Assembly: GCA_037893225.1 (NCBI GenBank)
Contig: JAZGUH010000356.1
Span: 619,451 to 683,450 of the forward strand
Origin: Hippasteria phrygiana
Taxonomy: Eukaryota; Echinodermata; Asteroidea; Valvatida; Goniasteridae
DNA: 64,000 bases
Direction of reading: 5' to 3'
Under the pieces are notes generated by a model. It was given only the letters and a program-made list of their open reading frames with translations. It ran no database searches and was not told where the DNA came from. This document shows positions 63,660 through 64,000 of the stretch, piece after piece. Numbering within the stretch: the stretch's first letter is position 1; the number at the start of each line of letters is the position of its first letter. Made by a program: the position numbers and the translations under genes.

Positions 63660-63740
63660 ACAACAACCATAAGCCTTATGCAAAAGGCGATTGTGGGAAG
63701 GAAAAGAGAGCAATGTTTGTGTCTTTTTCCTTCCCACAGG
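63660..63740. repeat. Short palindrome
   Basis: TTGTGGGAAGGAAAAGAGAG and CTTTTTCCTTCCCACAGG are inverted. The arm repeats the loop of the 52361-52472 palindrome. Confidence 0.6.
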
Positions 63741-64000
63741 CAGTGCATATTTGCGAATTATAATAATGTCTTTAGAAGTACCCTTGAATCATGATCCACA
63801 TAACATGTACACAGTAGCAGGTCGAGGCCTACATAGTTAGTCACCCCAAAAAACACAACAAATGTACATTGTATGCACGACATTATAACACGTTTAGTGT
63901 GAGTAAAAATACTGCATAAACATACGTATGCGTGTACGTTCATCGCATACACAGTCATTCACGATTATCGATAAACCAATTACTTGATCTGCATGTTATG

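Overview
The window is animal nuclear DNA, not bacterial: coding sequence occurs only as short exons with GT-AG junctions in long introns, and most of the rest is transposable-element debris, SINEs with tRNA-like promoters, LINE fragments and satellites. Frequent TACATGTA-type words, poly-G/poly-C runs and the mix of hAT-, Harbinger- and piggyBac-like miniature elements suggest a marine invertebrate, perhaps a deuterostome such as an echinoderm; this placement is weak because no lineage-diagnostic gene is present.

Two protein-coding genes can be assembled, both on the minus strand. (1) From 18322 down past the low edge of the window lies the 5' two-fifths of an oxysterol-binding-protein-related gene of the OSBPL3/6/7 subfamily. 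Nine coding exons, all in phase, give 404 residues: N-terminus, complete PH domain and the linker with its coiled-coil-like segments. The sterol/lipid-binding (ORD) exons lie outside the window. (2) From about 57625 down to 41005 lies an apparently full-length MPND-like gene, 14 coding exons and 496 codons, with an N-terminal RAMA domain, an acidic linker and an MPN domain with an intact JAMM zinc-protease motif.

Layout: 1-18322, OSBPL-like exons in introns full of MITEs and SINEs, including two nested insertions; 18323-41004, no protein gene found, but a Harbinger fragment, TTAA-flanked miniature elements, a 3.5-kb foldback element (22502-25990), a LINE remnant, a GC-rich possible promoter (31.88-32.05 kb), a 44-bp satellite (33.4-34.35 kb), SINEs and a palindromic element (38.95-39.44 kb); 41005-57625, the MPND-like gene, one of whose introns holds a 1.85-kb 39-bp minisatellite and a CTG/CAG microsatellite; 57626-64000, upstream DNA with repeats, a frameshifted CR1/L2-type LINE (61.3-62.2 kb) and a possible first exon or promoter near 63.28 kb.

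The two genes have no evident functional link: one product is a membrane-contact lipid-transfer protein, the other a nuclear chromatin/deubiquitinase-family protein. The most unusual feature is a group of TTAA-flanked miniature elements whose termini resemble telomere repeat (CCCTAA/TTAGGG) but whose interiors are unrelated, including minisatellites. Several sit inside gene introns, one only 40 bp from a splice acceptor. Exon boundaries and element ends were read by eye and checked for phase; family names rest on recognised protein and terminal motifs, not on database searches.
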